Below are positions 12,618 to 27,740 of a stretch of DNA of 64,000 bases, one piece after another. This DNA comes from Chamaelirium japonicum. Its lineage: Eukaryota > Streptophyta > Magnoliopsida > Liliales > Melanthiaceae. Under the pieces are notes generated by a model that had not been told where the DNA came from, ran no database searches, and was given only the letters and a program-made list of their open reading frames with translations. The translations under genes and the position numbers were made by a program. The stretch covers positions 434,001 to 498,000 of the forward strand of contig CANTAL010000141.1 in assembly GCA_947650365.1 (NCBI GenBank), given 5' to 3'. Position 1 is the stretch's first letter. Each line of letters begins with the position of its first letter.

Positions 12618-15244
12618 GCTAATGAATTAGAATTGATCGTACAAATGAATTAGAATAGATTGTGCGAATGAATTAGAATGGATCGTACGAATGAATTGGA
12701 ATGGATACATTCGTGCGAATGAATTAGAATGGATCGTATGAATGAATTAGAGTGGATACATTCGTACAAATGAATTAGAATGGATCGTATGAATGAATTA
12801 GAATGGATACATTCGTGCGAATGAATTAGAATGGATCATATGAATGAATTAGAATGGATCGTTTGAGTGAATGCGAATGGATCGTGCGAATGAATTAGAA
12901 TGGATTGTACGAATGAATTAGAATGGATCGTACGAATGAATTAGAATGGATACATTCGTGCGAATCCATTCTATTTCATTCGTACAATCAATTCTATTTC
13001 ATTCGCACGATCCATTCTAATTCATTCATACGATCCATTCTAATTCATTCGTACGATCCATTCTAATTCATTCGTACGATCCATTCTAATTCATTCGCAC
13101 AATCTATTCTAATTCATTCGTACGATCCATTCTAATTCATTCGCACGATCCATTCTAATTCATTCATACGATCCATTCTAATTCATTCGTACGATCCATT
13201 CTAATTCATTCGTACGATCCATTCTAATTCATTCGTATGATTCATTCTAATTCAATCCATTCTAATTCATTCGTACGATCCATTCTTACTCATTCGTACG
13301 ATCCATTCTAATTCATTCGCACGAATGAATCCATTCTAATTCATTCGTATGATCCATTCTAATTCATTCACATGAATGTATCCTTTCTAATTCTTTCGTA
13401 CGATCCATTCTATCTCATTCGTACAATCCATTCTATTTCATTCGTACGATCCATTGTAATTCATTTGCACGATCCATTCTAATTCATTCGCATGATCCAT
13501 TCTAATTCATTCGTACGATCGATTCTAATTCATTCATACGATCCATTCTAATTCATTTGCACGAATGTATCCATTCTAATTCATTCGTACGATCCATTCT
13601 AAATCATTCGCACAATCTATTCTAATTCATTCATACGATCCATTCTAATTTATTCGCACGATCCATTCTAATTCATTCATACGATCCATTCTAATTCATT
13701 CATATGATCCACTCTAATTCATTCGCACGATCCATTCTTACTTATTCGTACGATCCATTCTAATTCATTCGCACGATCCATTCTAATTCATTAATACGAT
13801 CCATTCTAATTCATTCGCACTATCCATTCTAATTCATTCACACTCATACGATCCATTCTAATTCATTCGCACGAATGTATCATTTCTAATTCATTCGTAC
13901 GATCCATTCTAATTCATTCGCACAATCTATTCTAATTCATTCGAACGATCCATTCTAATTCATTCGTACGATCCATTCTAATTCATTCGTACGATCCATT
14001 CTAATTCCATTCGCACAATCTATTCTAATTCGTTCATACGATCCATTCTATTTCATTCGTACGATCCATTCTAATTCATACGATCCGGCCATTCTATTTC
14101 ATTCATACGATCCATTTTAATTCATTCGCACGATCCATTCTAATTCATTCATACGATCCATTCTAATTCATTCGTACGATCCATTCTAATTTCTTCGTAT
14201 GGTCTATTCTAATTCCTTCGTACAATCCATTCTAATTCCTTCGTACGATCCATTCAAATTCATTCGCACGAATCTATCCATTCTAATTCATTCGTATGAT
14301 CCATTCTAATTCATTCGGACGATCCATTCTAATTCATTAATACGATCCAATCTAATTCATTCATACGATCTATTCTAATTCATTCGCACGGATATATCCT
14401 TTCTAATTCATTCGTACGATCCATTCTAATTCATTCGCACAATCTATTCTAATTCATTAGTACGATCCATTCTAATTCATTCGTACGATCCATTCTAATT
14501 CATTAGCACGATCCAAATTCATTTATCCGTACGATCTATTCTATTTCATTCGTACGATCCATTCTTCTCGCACGATCCATTCTAATTCATTCGCATGATC
14601 CATTCTCCATTCTAATTCCTTCGTACGATCCATTCTAATTCCTTCGTATCCATTCTAATTCACTCATACGATCCATTCTAATTCATTCATACGATCCATT
14701 CTAATTCATTCGCATAAATGTATCCATTCTAATTCATTCGTACGATCCATTCTAGTTCATTCGCACAATCTATTCTAATTCATTCATACGATCCATCCTA
14801 ATTCATTCGCACGAATGTATCCATTCTAATTCATTCGTACAATCCATTCTATTTCATTCGTACGATCCATTCTTACTCATTCGTACGATCCATTCGTATC
14901 CATTCTAATTCATTCGTACGATCTATTCTAATTCATTCGTACGATCCATTCTAATTCATTAATACGATCCAATCTAATTCATTCATACGATCCAGTCTAA
15001 TTCATTCGTACGATCCATTCTAATTCATTCGCACGATCCATTCTAATTCATTCGCACGATCCATTCTAATTCATTCATACGATCCATTCTAATTCATTCG
15101 TATGATCCATTCTAATTCATTCGCACGATCCATTCTAATTCATTCGCACGAATGTATCCATTCCAATTCATTCGTACGATCCATTCTAATTCATTCGCAC
15201 AATCTATTCTAATTCATTCGTACGATCAATTTTAATTCATTAGC

Positions 15245-15484
15245 ATGATCCATTCTAATTCATTCGTACGATCTATTCTATTTCATTCGTACAATCCATT
15301 CTTACTCAATCGTATGATCCATTCTATTCCATTCGCACAATCTATTCTAATTCATTCGTACGATCCATTCTATTTCATTCGTACGATCCATTCTAATTCA
15401 TACGATCCATTCTATTTCATTCATACGATCCATTTTAATTTATTCGCACGATCCATTCTAATTCATTCATATGATCCATTCTAA
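15245..15484 (-). repeat. Copy of the 240-bp higher-order satellite block (reversed)
   Basis: Reverse-complement copy of the block at 12378-12617, differing at only a few positions by eye. It sits in a long reverse-oriented domain (12965-16545), so copying of the block involved inversion as well as duplication. Confidence 0.82.
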
Positions 15485-18400
15485 TTCATTCGTACGATCC
15501 ATTCTAATTTCTTCGTATGATCTATTCTAATTCCTTCGTACGATCCATTCTAATTCCTTCATACGATCCATTCAAATTCATTCGCATGAATCTATCCATT
15601 CTAATTCATTCGTACGATCCATTCTAATTCATTCGCACGATCCATTCTAATTCATTAATACGATCAAATCTAATTCATTCATACGATCTATTCTAATTCA
15701 TTCGCACGAATATATCCTTTCTAATTCATTCGTACAATCCATTCTAATTCATTCGCACAATCTATTCTAATTCATTAGTACGATCCATTCTAATTCATTC
15801 GTACGATCCATTCTAATTCATTAGCAAGATCCAAATTAATTTATCCGTACGATCTATTCTATTTCATTCGTACGATCCATTCTTATCACACGATCCATTC
15901 TAATTCATTCGCACGATCCATTCTCCATTCTAATTCATTCGTACGATCCATTCTTATCACATGATCCATTCTAATTCATTCGCACGATCCATTCTCCATT
16001 CTAATTCATTCGTACGATCCATTCTCCATTCATTCGCACGATCCATTCTAATTCCTTCGTATCCATTCTAATTCACTCATACGATCCATTCTAATTCATT
16101 CATACGATCCATTCTAATTTATTCGTATGAATGTATCCATTCTAATTCATTCGTACGATCCATTCTAATTCATTCGCACAATCTATTCTAATTCATTCAT
16201 ACGATCCATCCTAATTCATTCGCACGAATGTATCCATTCTAATTCATTCGTACAATCCATTCTATTTCATTCATACGATCCATTCTTACTCATTCGTACT
16301 ATCCATTCGTATCCATTCTAATTCATTCGTACGATCTATTCTAATTCATTCGTACGATCCATTCTAATTCATTAATACGATCCAATCTAATTCATTTGCA
16401 CGAATGTATCCATTCTAATTCATTTGCACGAATGTATCCAATCTAATTCATTCATACGATCCATTCTAATTCTTTCGCACGAATGTATCCATTCTAATTC
16501 ATTCGTACGATCCATTCTAATTCATTAGCACGAAAAAACACGATCCACTCACATACGAATAAATTAGAATGAATTAGAATGGATTGTGTGAATGAATTAG
16601 AATGGATCGTATGAATGAATTAGAATAGATCGTGCGAATGAATTAGAATGGATCGTGCGAATGAATTAGAATATGGATCGTACGAAGGAATTAGAATGGA
16701 TCGTACGAATGAATTCGAATATATCCTTTCTAATTCATTCGTACGATCCATTCTAATTCCTTCATACGATCCATTCTAATTCATTCGTACGATCCATTCT
16801 AATTCATTCGCACGATCCATTCTAATTCATGCATACGATCCATTCTAATTCATTCGTACGATCCATTCTAATTCATTTGTACGATCCATTCTAATTTATT
16901 CGCACAATCTATTCTAATTCATTCGTACGATCCATTCTAATTCATTCGCATGATCTATTCTAATTCATTCATACGATCCATTCTATTTCATTCCTACGAT
17001 CCATTCTTACTCATTCATACGATCCATTCTAATTCATTTGCACGAAGGTATCCATTCTAATTCATTCGTACTATCCATTCTAATTCCTTCGTACGATCCA
17101 TTCTAATTCCTTCTTACGATCCATTTGGATACATTCGTGCGAATCCATTCTATTTCATTCGTACGATCCATTCTAATTTATTCGCACGATCCATTCTAAT
17201 TCATTCATATGATCCATTCTAATTCATTCATACGATCCATTTTAATTCATTCGCACGATCCATTCTAATTCATTCATACGATCCATTCTAATTCATTCGT
17301 ACGATCCATTCTAATTTCTTCGTATGATCTATTCTAATTCCTTCGTACGATCCATTCTAATTCCTTCGTACGATCCATTCAAATTCATTCACACGAATCT
17401 ATTTGAATGGGTCGTACGAATGAATATGAATGAATTAGAATGGATCGTTTGAGTGAATGCGAATGGATCGTGCGAATGAATTAGAATGTATTGTACGAAT
17501 GAATTAGAATGGATCGTACGAATGAATTAGAATGGATACATTCGTGCGAATCCATTCTATTTCATTCGTACGATCCATTCTAATTCATTCGCACGATCCA
17601 TTCTAATTCATTCATACGATCCATTCTAATTCATTCGTACGATCCATTCTAATTCATTCGTACGATCCATTCTAATTCATTCGCACAATCTATTCTAATT
17701 CATTCGTACGATCCATTCTAATTCATTCGCACGATCGATACGAAGAAATTAGAATGGATCGTACGAATGAATTAGAATGGATCGTATGAATGAATTAGAA
17801 TGGATCGTACGAATGAATTAGAATGGATTGAATTAGAATGAATCGTACGAATGAATTAGAATGAATCATACCGTACGAATGAATTAGAATGGATCGTACG
17901 AATGAATTAGAATGGATCATACGTACGAATGAATTAGAATGGATTGCAGGAATGAATTAGAATAGATCGTACGAATGAATTAGAATGGATCGTACGAAAT
18001 GTATCCATTCTAATTCATTCGTACGATCCATTCTAATTCATTCGTATGATCCATTCTTACTCATTCGTACGATCCAATCTAATTCATTCATACGATCCAT
18101 TCTACGATCCATTCTAATTCATTCGTACGTTCCATTCTAATTGATTAGCACGATCAATGCTAATTCATTCGTACGATCCATTCTAATTCATTCGTACGAT
18201 CCATTCTAATTCATTCGTACGATCCATTCTAATTCCTTCGTATGATCCATTCTAATTCATTCGTACGGTATGATTCATTCTAATTCATTTGTACGATTCA
18301 TTCTAATTCAATCCATTCTAATTCATTCGTACGATCCATTCTAATTCATTCGTACGATTCATTCATACGATCCATTCTTACTCATTCGTACGATCCATTC

Positions 18401-21400
18401 TAATTCATTCACACGATCCATTCTAATTCATCCGTACGATCCATTCTCTTTCATTCGTACGATCCATTCTTACTCATTCGTACGATCCATTCTAATTCAT
18501 TCGCACGAATGTATCAATTCTAATTAATTCGTACGATCCATTCTAATTCCTTCGTACAAACCATTCTAATTCCTGCGTACGATCCATTCTAATTCCTTTG
18601 TACGACCCATTATATTTCATTCGTATGATCTATTCTAATTCCTTTGTATGATCCAGTCTAATTCATGCCCATGAATGTATCCATTCTAATTCATTTGCAC
18701 GAATGTATCCATTCTAATTCATTCGTACGATCCATTCTAATTCATTCGTACGTTCTATTCTAATTCATTCGTAAGATCCATTCTAATTCATTCATACGAT
18801 CTATCCTAATTCATTCATACAATCCATTCTAATTCCTTCGTACGATCCATTCTAATTCATTCGTACGATCTATTCTAATTCATTCGTACTATCCATTCTT
18901 ACTCATTCGTACGAAGGAATTAGAATGGATCGTACGAAGGAATTAGAATGGATAGTACGAAGGAATTAGAATGGATACCTTCGTGCAAATGAATTAGAAT
19001 GGATCGTACGAATGAGTAAGAATGGATCGTACGAATGAAATAGAATGGATCGTATGAATGAATTAGAATGGATCGTGCGAATGAATTAGAATGGATCGTA
19101 CGAATGAATTAGAATAGATTGTGCGAATGAATTAGAATGGATCGTACGAATGAATTAGAATGGATCGTACGAATGAATTAGAATGGATCGTATGAATGAA
19201 TTAGAATGGATCGTGCGAATGAATTAGACTGGATCGTACGACTGAAATAGAATGGATTCGCACGAATGTATCCATTCTAATTCATTCGTACGATCCATTC
19301 TAATTCATTCGTACAATCCATTCTAATTCATTCGCACGATCCATTCTAATTCATTCGTACAATCCATTCTAATTCATTCGCACGATCCATTCGCATTCAC
19401 TCAAACGATCCATTCTAATTCATTCATATGATCCATTCTAATTCATTCGTGCGAATCCATTCTATTTCATTCGTACGATCCATTCTAATTCATTCGCACG
19501 TTCCATTCTAATTCATTCATACGATCCATTCTAAATCATTTGCACGAATGTATCCATTCTAATTCATTCGTACGATCTATTTTAATTCATTCGTACGATC
19601 CATTCTAATTCATTAATACGATCCAATCGCATTCACTCAAACGATCCATTCTAATTCCTTCGTACGATCCATTCTAATTCCTTTGTACGAACCATTCTAA
19701 TTCATTCCCATGAATGTATCCATTCTAATTCATTCGCACGATCCATTCTAATTCATTTGCACGATCCATTCTAATTCATTCATACGATCCATTCTAATTC
19801 ATTCGTACGATCCATTCTAAGTCATTCGCACGATCCATTCTAATTCATTCGCACGAATGTATCCATTCTAATTCATTCGTATGATCCATTCTAATTCATT
19901 CACACGATCCATTCTAATTCATTCATACAATCCATTCTATTTCTTTTGCACGAATGTATCCATTCTAATTCATTCGTACGATCCATTCTATTTCATTCGT
20001 ACGATCCATTCTAATTCATTCGTACAATCCATTCTAATTCATTCGCACGATCTATTCGAATTCATTCGCACGAATGTATCCACTCTAATTCATTCATACG
20101 ATCCATTCTAATTCCTTCGTACGATCCATTCTATTTCATTCGTATGATCCATTCTATTTCATTCATATAATCCATTCTAATTCATTCGCACGATCCATTC
20201 TAATTCATTCATACGATCCATTCTTATTCATTCGTATGATCCATTCTAATTTATTCATACGATCCATTCTAATTCATACGAATTAGAATGGATCGTATGA
20301 GTGTGAATGAATTAGAATGGATCGTGCGAATGAATTAGAATGGATCGTATTAATGAATTAGAATGGATCGTGCGAATGAATTAGAATGGATCGTACGAAA
20401 TTCTAATTCATTCGCACGAATGTATCCATTCTAATTCATTCGTACGATCCATTCTAATTCATTCGCACAATCTATTCTAATTCATTCATACGATCCATTC
20501 TAATTTATTCGCACGATCCATTCTAATTCATTCATACGATCCATTCTAATTCATTCATATGATCCATTCTAATTCATTCGCACGATCCATTCTTACTCAT
20601 TCGTACGATCCATTCTAATTCATTCGCACGATCCATTCTAATTCATTAATACGATCCATTCTAATTCATTCGCACGATCCATTCTAATTCATTCACACTC
20701 ATACGATCCATTCTAATTCATTCGCACGAATGTATCCTTTCTAATTTGTTAGTACGATCCATTCTAATTCATTCATACGATCCATTCTAATTTATTCGCA
20801 CGATCCATTCTAATTCATTCATACGATCCATTCTAATTCATTCATATGATCCATTCTAATTCATTCGCACGATCCATTCTTACTCATTCGTACGATCCAT
20901 TCTAATTCATTCGCACGATCCGTTCTAATTCATTAATACGATCCATTCTAATTCATTCGTACGATCCATTCTAATTCCTTCGTATGATCCATTCTAATTC
21001 ATTCGTACGGTATGATTCATTCTAATTCATTCGTATGATTCATTCTAATTCAATCCATTCTAATTCATTCGTAAGATCCATTCTAATTCATTCGTACGAT
21101 CCATTCTAATTCATTCGTACGATTCATTCTAATTCAATCCATTCTAATTCATTCGTACGATCCATTCTTACTCATTCGTACGATCCAATCTAATTCATTC
21201 GCACGAATGAATCCATTCTAATTCATTCGTATGATCCATTCTAATTCATTCATACGATCCATTCTAATTCATTCATATGATCCATTCTAATTCATTCGCA
21301 CGATCCTTTCTTATTTATTGTGCGAATGAATTAGAATGGATCGTACGAATGAGTAAGAATGGATCGTACGAATAAATTATAATGGATTGAATTAGAACGA

Positions 21401-24400
21401 ATCGTACGAATGAATTAGAATGGATTGTACGAATGAATTAGAATGGATCGTACGAATGAATTAGAATGGATTGAATTAGAATAAATCGTACGAATGAATT
21501 AGAATGAATCATACGAATGAAATAAAATGGATCATAATCTAATTCATTCATACGATCCATTCTAATTCATTCGCACAATCTATTCTAATTCATTCGTACG
21601 ATCCATTCTAATTCGTTCGCACGATCTATTCTAATTCATTCGTACGATCCATTCTAATTCATTCGCACGAATGTATCCATTCTAATTCATTCATACAATC
21701 TATTCTAATTCATTCGTACGATCCATTCTAATTCATTCGTACAATCCATTCTATTTCATTCGTACGATCCATTCTTACTCATTCGTATGATCCATTCTAA
21801 TTCATTCGCACGAATGTATCCATTCTAATTCATTCGTACGATCCATTCTAATTCATTCGTACGATCCATTCTAATTCATTCGTCCGATCCATTCTAATTC
21901 ATTCATACAATCCATTCTAATTCATTAATACAATCCATTCTAATTCTTTCACACGATCCATTCTAATTCATTCGTACGATCCATTCTAATTCATTCGTAC
22001 GATCCATTCTAATTCATTTGCACGAATGAATCCGTTCTAATTCATTCGTACAATCAATTCTATTTCATTCGTACGATCCATTCTTACGCATTCGTAAGAT
22101 CCATTCTAATTCATTGGCACGAATGTATCCATTCTAATTCATTCGTACGATCCACTCTAATTCATTTGTACGATCCATTCCAATTCATTCTAATTCTAAT
22201 TCATTCGCACGAATGTATCCATTCTAATTCATTCGTACGATCCATTCTAATTCATTCGCACAATCTATTCTAATTCATTCGTACGATCCATTCTAATTCA
22301 TTCGCACGATCCATTCTAATTCATTTGCACGATCCATTCTAATTCATTCATACAATCCATTCTAATTCTTTTGCACGAATGTATCCATTCTAATTCATTA
22401 CGAATGAGTAAGAATGGTTTGTACGAATGAATTAGAATGGATACATTCGTGCGAATGAATTAGAATAGATCATACGAATGAGTAAGAATGGATCGTACGA
22501 ATGAAATAGAATGGATTGTACGAATTAATTAGAATGGATAGTGCGAATGAATTAGAATGGATCAAGCGAATGAATTAGAATGGATCGTACGAATGAATTA
22601 GAATGGATACATTCGTGCGAAAGAATTAGAATAGATCGTATGAATGAATTAGAATGGATCGTATGAATGAAATAGAATGGATCGTACGAATGAATTAGAA
22701 TGGATCGTACGAAGGAATTAGAATGGATCGTACGAATGAATTCGAATGTATCTTTTCTAACTCATTCGTATCATCCATTCTAATTCCTTCGTACGATCCA
22801 TTCTAATTCATTTGTACGATCCATTCTAATTCATTCGCATGATCCATTCTAATTCATTCGTACGATCCATTCTATTTCATTCATACGATCCATTCTATTT
22901 CATTCATACGATCTATTCTAATTCTTTCGCACGAATGTATCCATTCTAATTCATTCGTACGATCCATTCTAATTCATTCGCACGATCCATTCTAATTCAT
23001 TCATACAATCCATTCTAATTCTTTTGCACGAATGTATCCATTCTAATTCATTCGTTCGATCCATTCTAATTCATTCGTACGATCCATTCTAATTCATTCG
23101 CACGATCCATTCTAATTCATGCATATGATCCAATCTAATTCATTCATACGATCCATTCTAATTCATTCGCACGAATGTATCCATTCTAATTCATTCGTAC
23201 ATGTATGAATGAATTAGAATGGATCGTACGAATGAATTAGAGTTGATACATTCGTGCGAATGAATTAGAATGGATCGTACGAATGAATTAGATTGGATCG
23301 TATGAATGAATTATAATGGATCATGCGAATGAATTAGAATAGATCATACGAATGAATTAGAATGGATCGTACGAATAAATTAGAATGGATACATTCGTGC
23401 AAAAGAATTAGAATGGATTGTATGAATGAATTAGAATGGATCGTGCGAATGAATTAGAATGGATACATTCGTGCGAATGAATTAGAATGGATCATATGAA
23501 TGAATTAGATTGGATCGTATGAATGAATTAGAATGGATCGTGCGAATGAATTAGAATGGATCGTACGAATGAATTAGAATGGATCGTATAAATGAATTAG
23601 AATGGATCGTACGAAGGAATTAGAATGGATCGTATGAATTAGAATGGATCGTATGAATTAGAATGGATCGTATGAATGAATTAGATTGGATCGTATTAAT
23701 GAATTTGAATGGATTGTATGAATGAATTAGATTGGATCGTATGAATGAATTAGAATGGATCTTGCGAATGAATTAGAATGGATCGTACGAATGAAATAGA
23801 ATGGATTGTATGAACGAATTAGAATAGATCGTGCGAATGAATTAGAATGGATCGTACGAATGAATTAGAATGGATCATATGAATGAATTAGAATGGATCG
23901 TACGTATGAATTAGAATGGATCGTGCGAATGAATTAGAATGGATCGGATGAATGAATTAGAGGAGATACATTCGTACGATGGAATTAGAATGGATCGTAC
24001 GAATGAATTAGAATGGATTATATGAATGAATTAGAATGGATCGTACGAATGAATTAGAATGGATACATTCGTGCGAATGAATTAAAATGGATTGTACGAA
24101 TAAATTAGAATGGATCGTAAGAATGAATTAGAATAGATTGTACGAATGAATTAGAATGGATCGTACGTCTAATTCATTCGTACGATCCATTCTAATTCAT
24201 TCATACAATCCATTCTACTTCTTTTGCACGAATGTATCCATTCTAATTCATTCATACGATCAATTCTAATTCCTTCGTACGATCCATTCTAATTCCTTCG
24301 TACGATCCATTCTAATTCATTCCCATGAATGTATCCATTCTAATTGATACGTAAGATCCATTCTATTTCATTCGTATGATCCATTCTTACTCATTCGTAC

Positions 24401-26642
24401 GATCCAATCTAATTCATTCATACGATCCATTCTATGATCCATTCTAATTCATTCGTACGTTCCATTCTAATTCATTAGCACGATCAATGCTAATTCATTC
24501 GTACGATCCATTCTAATTCATTCGTACAATCCATTCTATTTCATTCGTACGATCCATCATTACTCATTCGTATGATCCATTCTAATTCATTCGCGCGAAT
24601 ATATCCATTCTAATTCATTCGTACAATCCATTCTTACTCATTCATAATGAATTAGAATGGATACATTCGTGCAAAAGAATTAGAATGGATTGTATGAATG
24701 AATTAGAATGGATCGTGCAAATGAATTAGAATGGATCGTGCGAATGAATTAGAATGGATCGTACGAATGAATTAGAATAGATTGTGCGAATGAATTAGAA
24801 TGGATCGTACGAATGAATTAGAATGGATACATTCGTGCGAATGAATTAGAATTAGAATGAATTGGAATGGATCGTATGAATGAATTAGAGTGGATCATAT
24901 GAATGAATTAGAATGGATACATTTGTGCCAATGAATTAGAATGGATCTTACGAATGAGTAAGAATGGATCATACGAATGAATTAGAATGGATTGTACGAA
25001 TGAATTTGAACGGATTCATTCGTGCGAATGAATTAGAATGGATCGTACGAATGAATTAGAATGGATCATACGAATGAATTAGAATGGATCGTACGTATGA
25101 ATTAGAATGGATCGTGTGAAAGAATTAGAATGGATTGTATGAATGAATTAGAATGGATCGTATGAATGAATTAGAATGGATCGGACGAATGAATTAGAAT
25201 GGATCGTACGAATGAATTAGAATGGATTGTACGAATGAATTAGAATGGATCGTACGAATGAATTAGAATGGATACATTCGTGCGAATGAATTAGAATGGA
25301 TCATACGAATGAGTAAGAATGGATCGTACGAATGAAATTGAATGGATTATACAAATGAATTAGAATGGATCGTACGAATGAATTAGAATAGATTGTATGA
25401 ATGAATTAGAATGGATACATTCGTGTGAATGAATTAGAATGGATCGTACGAATGAATTAGAATAGATCGTGCGAATGAATAAGAATGGATCGTACGAATG
25501 AATTAGAATAGATTGTGCGAATGAATTAGAATGGATCGTATGAATGAATTAGATTATGATCCATTTTATTTCATTCGTATGATCCATTCTAATTCCTTCG
25601 TACAATCTAATTCATTCATACGATCCATTCTAATTCATTCGCACGAATGTATCCATTCAAATTCATTCGTACGATCCATTCTAATTCATTCGCACGATCC
25701 ATTCTAATTCATTCGTACGATCCATTCTAATTCATTTATACGAACCAATCTAATTCATTCATACAATCCATTCTAATTCATTTGCACGAATTTATCCATT
25801 CTAATTCATTCGTACGATCCATTCTAATTCATTCGCACAATCTATTCTAATTCATTCGTAAGATCCATTCTAATTCATTCGTACGATCCATTCTAATTCA
25901 TTCGCACGATCCATTCTAATTCATTCACACTCATACGATCCATTCTAATTCATTCGCACGAATGTATCCTTTCGAATTCATTCGTACGAGCCATTCTAAT
26001 TCACTCGCACAATCTATTCTAATTCATTCGAACGTTCCATTCTAAGTCATTCGTACGATCCATTCTAATTCATTCGTACGATCCATTCTAATTCGTTCGC
26101 ACGATACATTCTATTTCATTCGTACGATCCATTCTAATTCATTTGCACGAATGTATCCATTCCAATTCATTCGTACGATCCATTCTAATTCATTCGCACA
26201 ATCTATTCTAATTCATTCGTACGATCAATTCTAATTCATTCGCACGTATCCATTCTAATTCATTCATACGATCCATTCTATTTCATTCGTACGATCCATT
26301 CTTACTCATTCGTACGATCCATTCTAATTCATTCGTACGATCCATTCTAATTCATTCGTACGATCCATTCTAATTCATTCGCACAATCTATTCTAATTCA
26401 TTCGTACGATCCATTCTAATTCATTCGCACGATCCATTCTAATTCATTCATACGATCCATTCTATTTCATTCGTACGATCCATTCTTACTCATTCGTACG
26501 ATCATACGAATGAATTAGAATGGATACATTCATGCGAATGAATTAGAATGGATCGTACGAATGAATTAGAATAGATTGTGCGAATGAATTAGAATGGATC
26601 GTACGAATGAATTAGAATGGATCGTACGAATGAATTAGAATG

Positions 26643-26647
26643 GATCG
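26643..26647. repeat. Left target-site duplication GATCG of the complete element
   Basis: GATCG directly precedes TGTTGGGGG at 26648 and recurs at 39823-39827 directly after the final CA of the 3' LTR. Confidence 0.95.
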
Positions 26648-27136
26648 TGTTGGGGGTAGCTGAAACTCGCACAGGAGTTCGCCCTCTCCCCCGTGCTCAC
26701 CAGATTATCTTGGCAGGGAGCGAGATCCACATTGGACTAAAAGGGCCCCAAGGCAAAGAACCCGCCTAGGCTCTACCAGGAGCCCGCCCAAAATTCGCCC
26801 AGGAGCTCGCCCAAAGTTCGCTCAGGAGCTCGCTCTCACAGCCCATGAGGAGCTCGCCCCGCTTGGAGCTGGATGGACACCTTGTATCTGAGTGCAGCTC
26901 GCCCCACCAAGTGCTGGCGCCCTCCCAGACCCCGCAGGAGCACGCCCAAATTCTGTAAATGGCTTAGACAAAGAGCGCGAAGGAGTTCGCCAGGCTCGTT
27001 CAGGGGCTCGCCTAAGTTCTCTCAGGAGTTCGCCCGAGCTCGTTCGGGGACTCGCCAATGCTCGCTCAGGAGCTCGCCAAAGCTCGCTCAGGAGCTCGCC
27101 CAAGCTCGTTCGGGGGCTCGCCAAAGCTTGCTCAGG

Positions 27137-27290
27137 AGCTCGCCCAAGCTCGCTCAGGAGCTCGCCCAAGCTCGCTCAGGAGCTCGCCCAAGCTCGCTCA
27201 GGAGCTCGCCCAAGCTCGCTCAGGAGCTCGCCCAAGCTCGCTCAGGAGCTCGCCCAAGCTCGCTCAGGAGCTCGCCCAAGCTCGCTCAGG
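27137..27290 (+). repeat. 22-bp tandem array in the 5' LTR (7 perfect units)
   Basis: Seven head-to-tail 22-bp units containing CTCGCCCAAGCTCGCTCAGG. The 3' LTR has only two at the matching place (39132-39175), and one additional variant unit lies upstream in the 5' LTR near 27060-27095. Long open frames on both strands across this region are by-products of the repeat and are not annotated as genes. Confidence 0.95.
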
Positions 27291-27733
27291 AGCTCGCCAA
27301 GCTCGTCCAGACCCCTGTTTATCGAAGAGGTCGCTCCTGCGAGGTCCAACTCTTGATAGATATAGAGGAAAAGACGGAGCAACGGAGGACGAGCTCGCCC
27401 TGGCTTCCCACCAGAGATCGCCCCCAGTAAAAGCAGCATAAAGATTACCAGGTGTCGAGAACCCACTGAAGCTACGTGGACGATTGCAGTCCACGGAAGC
27501 CCGTCAGAGTCGGTTTGAGACCTCCTAGACTTGAACATTCTAGAAGATTCCTATGGCGGCAACAGAACAGCAGCTGCTGTCCCCCACTACTTCGTCAGAC
27601 GAGCTAGACGACAAAGAATGTCAGGGGTCCAAGTTCCAAGAACTGTCAGAAACTATTGAAGGCTAGAACGTGGGGGCCTAGAAAGTGCCGGAAAGAGCTT
27701 CCACGCGTCGTAGCTCGATAGGTCGCCCATGTC

Positions 27734-27740
27734 TATAAAT
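27734..27740 (+). promoter_or_regulatory. TATA box of the 5' LTR promoter
   Basis: TATAAAT within TCTATAAATGCACACCC, about 200 bp before the LTR end. Transcription would be expected to start about 25-35 bp downstream (near 27765), giving an R-U5 of about 170 bp before the PBS. The start site is inferred. Confidence 0.75.

Larger units (their letters stand above)
5290..26647. repeat. 23-bp satellite array, middle part with many inversions
   Basis: Same 23/28-bp family as the left array. Approximate block ends (F = core on plus strand, R = reverse): F 5525, R 6965, F 7145, R 7595, F 8565, R 9250, F 9705, R 9875, F 12965, R 16545, F 16720, R 17405 (with a tiny F stub near 17130), F 17550, R 17735, F 17998, R 18910, F 19255, R 20275, F 20400, R 21315, F 21535, R 22398, F 22745, R 23200, F 24170, R 24645, F 25555, R 26505, F 26647. 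Longer blocks are duplicated: 2920-4030 plus 5295-6960 resembles 11640-14000, and 1-900 resembles 7130-8060 and 22730-23540. No gene is seen. Confidence 0.97.

Noticed and set aside
26822..27538. Several overlapping open frames of 76-185 codons on both strands in the 5' LTR (and the matching ones at 38890-39423)
   Set aside because: They are translations of the 22-bp GAGCTCGCC-type tandem repeats, open in several frames at once. They are not coding.
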